Shown: one piece after another, positions 63,190 through 64,000 of the stretch
Layout of the letters: each line of letters begins with the position of its first letter
Numbering within the stretch: the first letter of the stretch is position 1
Origin: Streptomyces pseudovenezuelae
GTDB taxonomy: Bacteria > Actinomycetota > Actinomycetes > Streptomycetales > Streptomycetaceae
Direction: 5' to 3'
Assembly: GCF_001513955.1 (NCBI RefSeq)
Contig: NZ_KQ948149.1
Location: 220,227 to 284,226, forward strand
DNA length: 64,000 nt
The notes under the pieces: model-generated
Databases searched by the model: none
Told to the model about the DNA's origin: nothing
What the model saw: the letters and a program-made list of their open reading frames with translations, nothing else
Position numbers and translations under genes: made by a program

Positions 63190-64000
63190 ATGAGCGGATC
63201 ACATGTCGTCGTCATCGGAGCCGGCATCGCGGGACTGGCCGCGGCCCACCGGCTGACGCAGCGCGGCGCGCGCGTCACCGTCCTGGAGGCGTCGGACCGT
63301 GTCGGCGGCAAGCTGCTGCCCGGCGAGATCGCGGGCGCGCGCGTGGACTTCGGCGCCGAGTCGATGCTGGCCCGCAGGCCGGAGGCGGTGGCCCTGGCGC
63401 GTGAGGTGGGCCTGCACGAGCGCCTCCGGGCGCCGGCCACCGCGACCGCCTCGATCTGGACCCGCGGCGCCCTGCGCCCGATGCCCAAGGGCCACGTCAT
63501 GGGCGTCCCCGGCAGCGCCGAGGCTCTCGCCGGAGTGCTGTCCGAGGAGGGCCTCGCCCGCATCGCGCAGGACGCCGAGCTGCCCCGCACGGAGGTCGGC
63601 GACGACGTGGCGGTGGGGGAGTTCGTCGCGGCGCGTCTGGGCCGCGAGGTCGTCGACCGCCTCATCGAGCCCCTGCTGGGCGGGGTGTACGCGGGCGACG
63701 CGTACCGCATCTCGATGCGCTCGGCGGTCCCGCAGCTCTTCCAGGTCGCCCGGACCCACACCTCGCTCACCGAGGGCGTCCGCGAGATCCAGGCCCGGAT
63801 GGCCGCCGGCCGGCAGACCGGGCCTGTCTTCATGGGCATCGAGGGCGGTGTCGGCACCCTCCCGCTCGCCGTCGCCGACGCGGTCCGCGCGGGGGGCGGC
63901 GAGATCGTCACCGGCGCCCCGGTGAGCGAGCTGCGCCGCGAACCCTCCGGCGGCTGGAAGATCGTCACCGCGGACCGCCCCCTGCACGCGGACGCCGTGA
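63190..64000 (+). CDS. hemY: Protoporphyrinogen/coproporphyrinogen oxidase, partial
   Basis: The first 270 codons are present; the gene continues past the right edge. The N-terminal FAD motif VVVIGAGIAGLAAAHRLTQR and VLEASDRVGGKL are followed by the family's substrate domain (IEPLLGGVYAGDAYRISMRS, MGIEGGVGTLPLAVADAVRA). In actinobacteria this FAD enzyme oxidises coproporphyrinogen III to coproporphyrin III in the coproporphyrin-dependent haem route. With hemE at 58.2 kb it marks a loose haem cluster. The ATG at 63190 is the natural start. Confidence 0.93.
   Translation, partial: MSGSHVVVIGAGIAGLAAAHRLTQRGARVTVLEASDRVGGKLLPGEIAGARVDFGAESMLARRPEAVALAREVGLHERLRAPATATASIWTRGALRPMPKGHVMGVPGSAEALAGVLSEEGLARIAQDAELPRTEVGDDVAVGEFVAARLGREVVDRLIEPLLGGVYAGDAYRISMRSAVPQLFQVARTHTSLTEGVREIQARMAAGRQTGPVFMGIEGGVGTLPLAVADAVRAGGGEIVTGAPVSELRREPSGGWKIVTADRPLHADAV

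Overview
The window is from a high-GC actinomycete, almost certainly a Streptomyces. The evidence is very GC-rich coding sequence, GTG starts with ATGA/GTGA overlaps, ROK and LacI sugar regulators, a CebR-type operator, a TTA (bldA) codon, and a gene order that, as I recall it (not checked), resembles the S. coelicolor stretch from SCO5998/5999 (MurA-like protein, aconitase) through SCO6005-6011 (sugar ABC transporter, rok7B7, xylFGH), dxs, fadAB and hemE to hemY. No tRNA, rRNA, CRISPR array, insertion sequence or prophage was seen.

Layout. 0-4.4 kb: a MurA-type enolpyruvyl transferase with an N-terminal XRE helix-turn-helix (cut by the left edge), a small DUF4236 gene and the aconitase gene acoA, whose leader holds an operator-like palindrome and an iron-box-like site. 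4.5-9.7 kb: a decayed response regulator followed by an intact sensor kinase, an alpha/beta hydrolase divergent from an AraC regulator, a DUF1062 gene and an HD-domain gene. 9.7-11.1 kb: a non-coding mosaic of direct repeats that starts inside the last codons of the HD gene. 11.1-29.3 kb: a polysaccharide-use block with an AA10 lytic polysaccharide monooxygenase under a CebR box, two GH92 alpha-mannosidases, a CE7 esterase, an LplB/LplC/LplA-type transporter with DUF624 and GH42 genes, and a GH67 alpha-glucuronidase. 29.6-38.1 kb: a CUT1 transporter, the ROK regulator rok7B7 and the xylFGH xylose transporter. 38.1-48.4 kb: dxs, an amino-acid permease, a membrane glycosyltransferase, a NYN-type protein, a lectin-like beta-propeller and the fadA-fadB beta-oxidation pair. 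48.4-55.1 kb: a LacI repressor and GH2 beta-mannosidase divergent from a third CUT1 transporter. 55.1-64 kb: housekeeping genes for RNase D, an atypical LuxR-type regulator, DUF3000, hemE, a rhomboid protease, a CoA-disulfide-reductase-like flavoprotein, a DUF4349 lipoprotein and the start of hemY.

How the genes fit together. Secreted enzymes (LPMO, GH92s) and apparently cytoplasmic ones (GH42, GH67, GH2, CE7) would depolymerise cellulose, xylan side chains and mannose-containing glycans. Three CUT1 importers and one CUT2 importer bring the products in. None of the CUT1 systems has its own ATPase, so they probably share MsiK encoded elsewhere. Matching GACAACGTTGTC palindromes lie before both GH92 genes, with a one-base variant before the beta-mannosidase/transporter block. 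This suggests a LacI-controlled mannose-glycan regulon spread over 40 kb. The least explained features are the 1.2-kb repeat mosaic and the pair of look-alike palindromes that links the XRE-MurA protein to aconitase.
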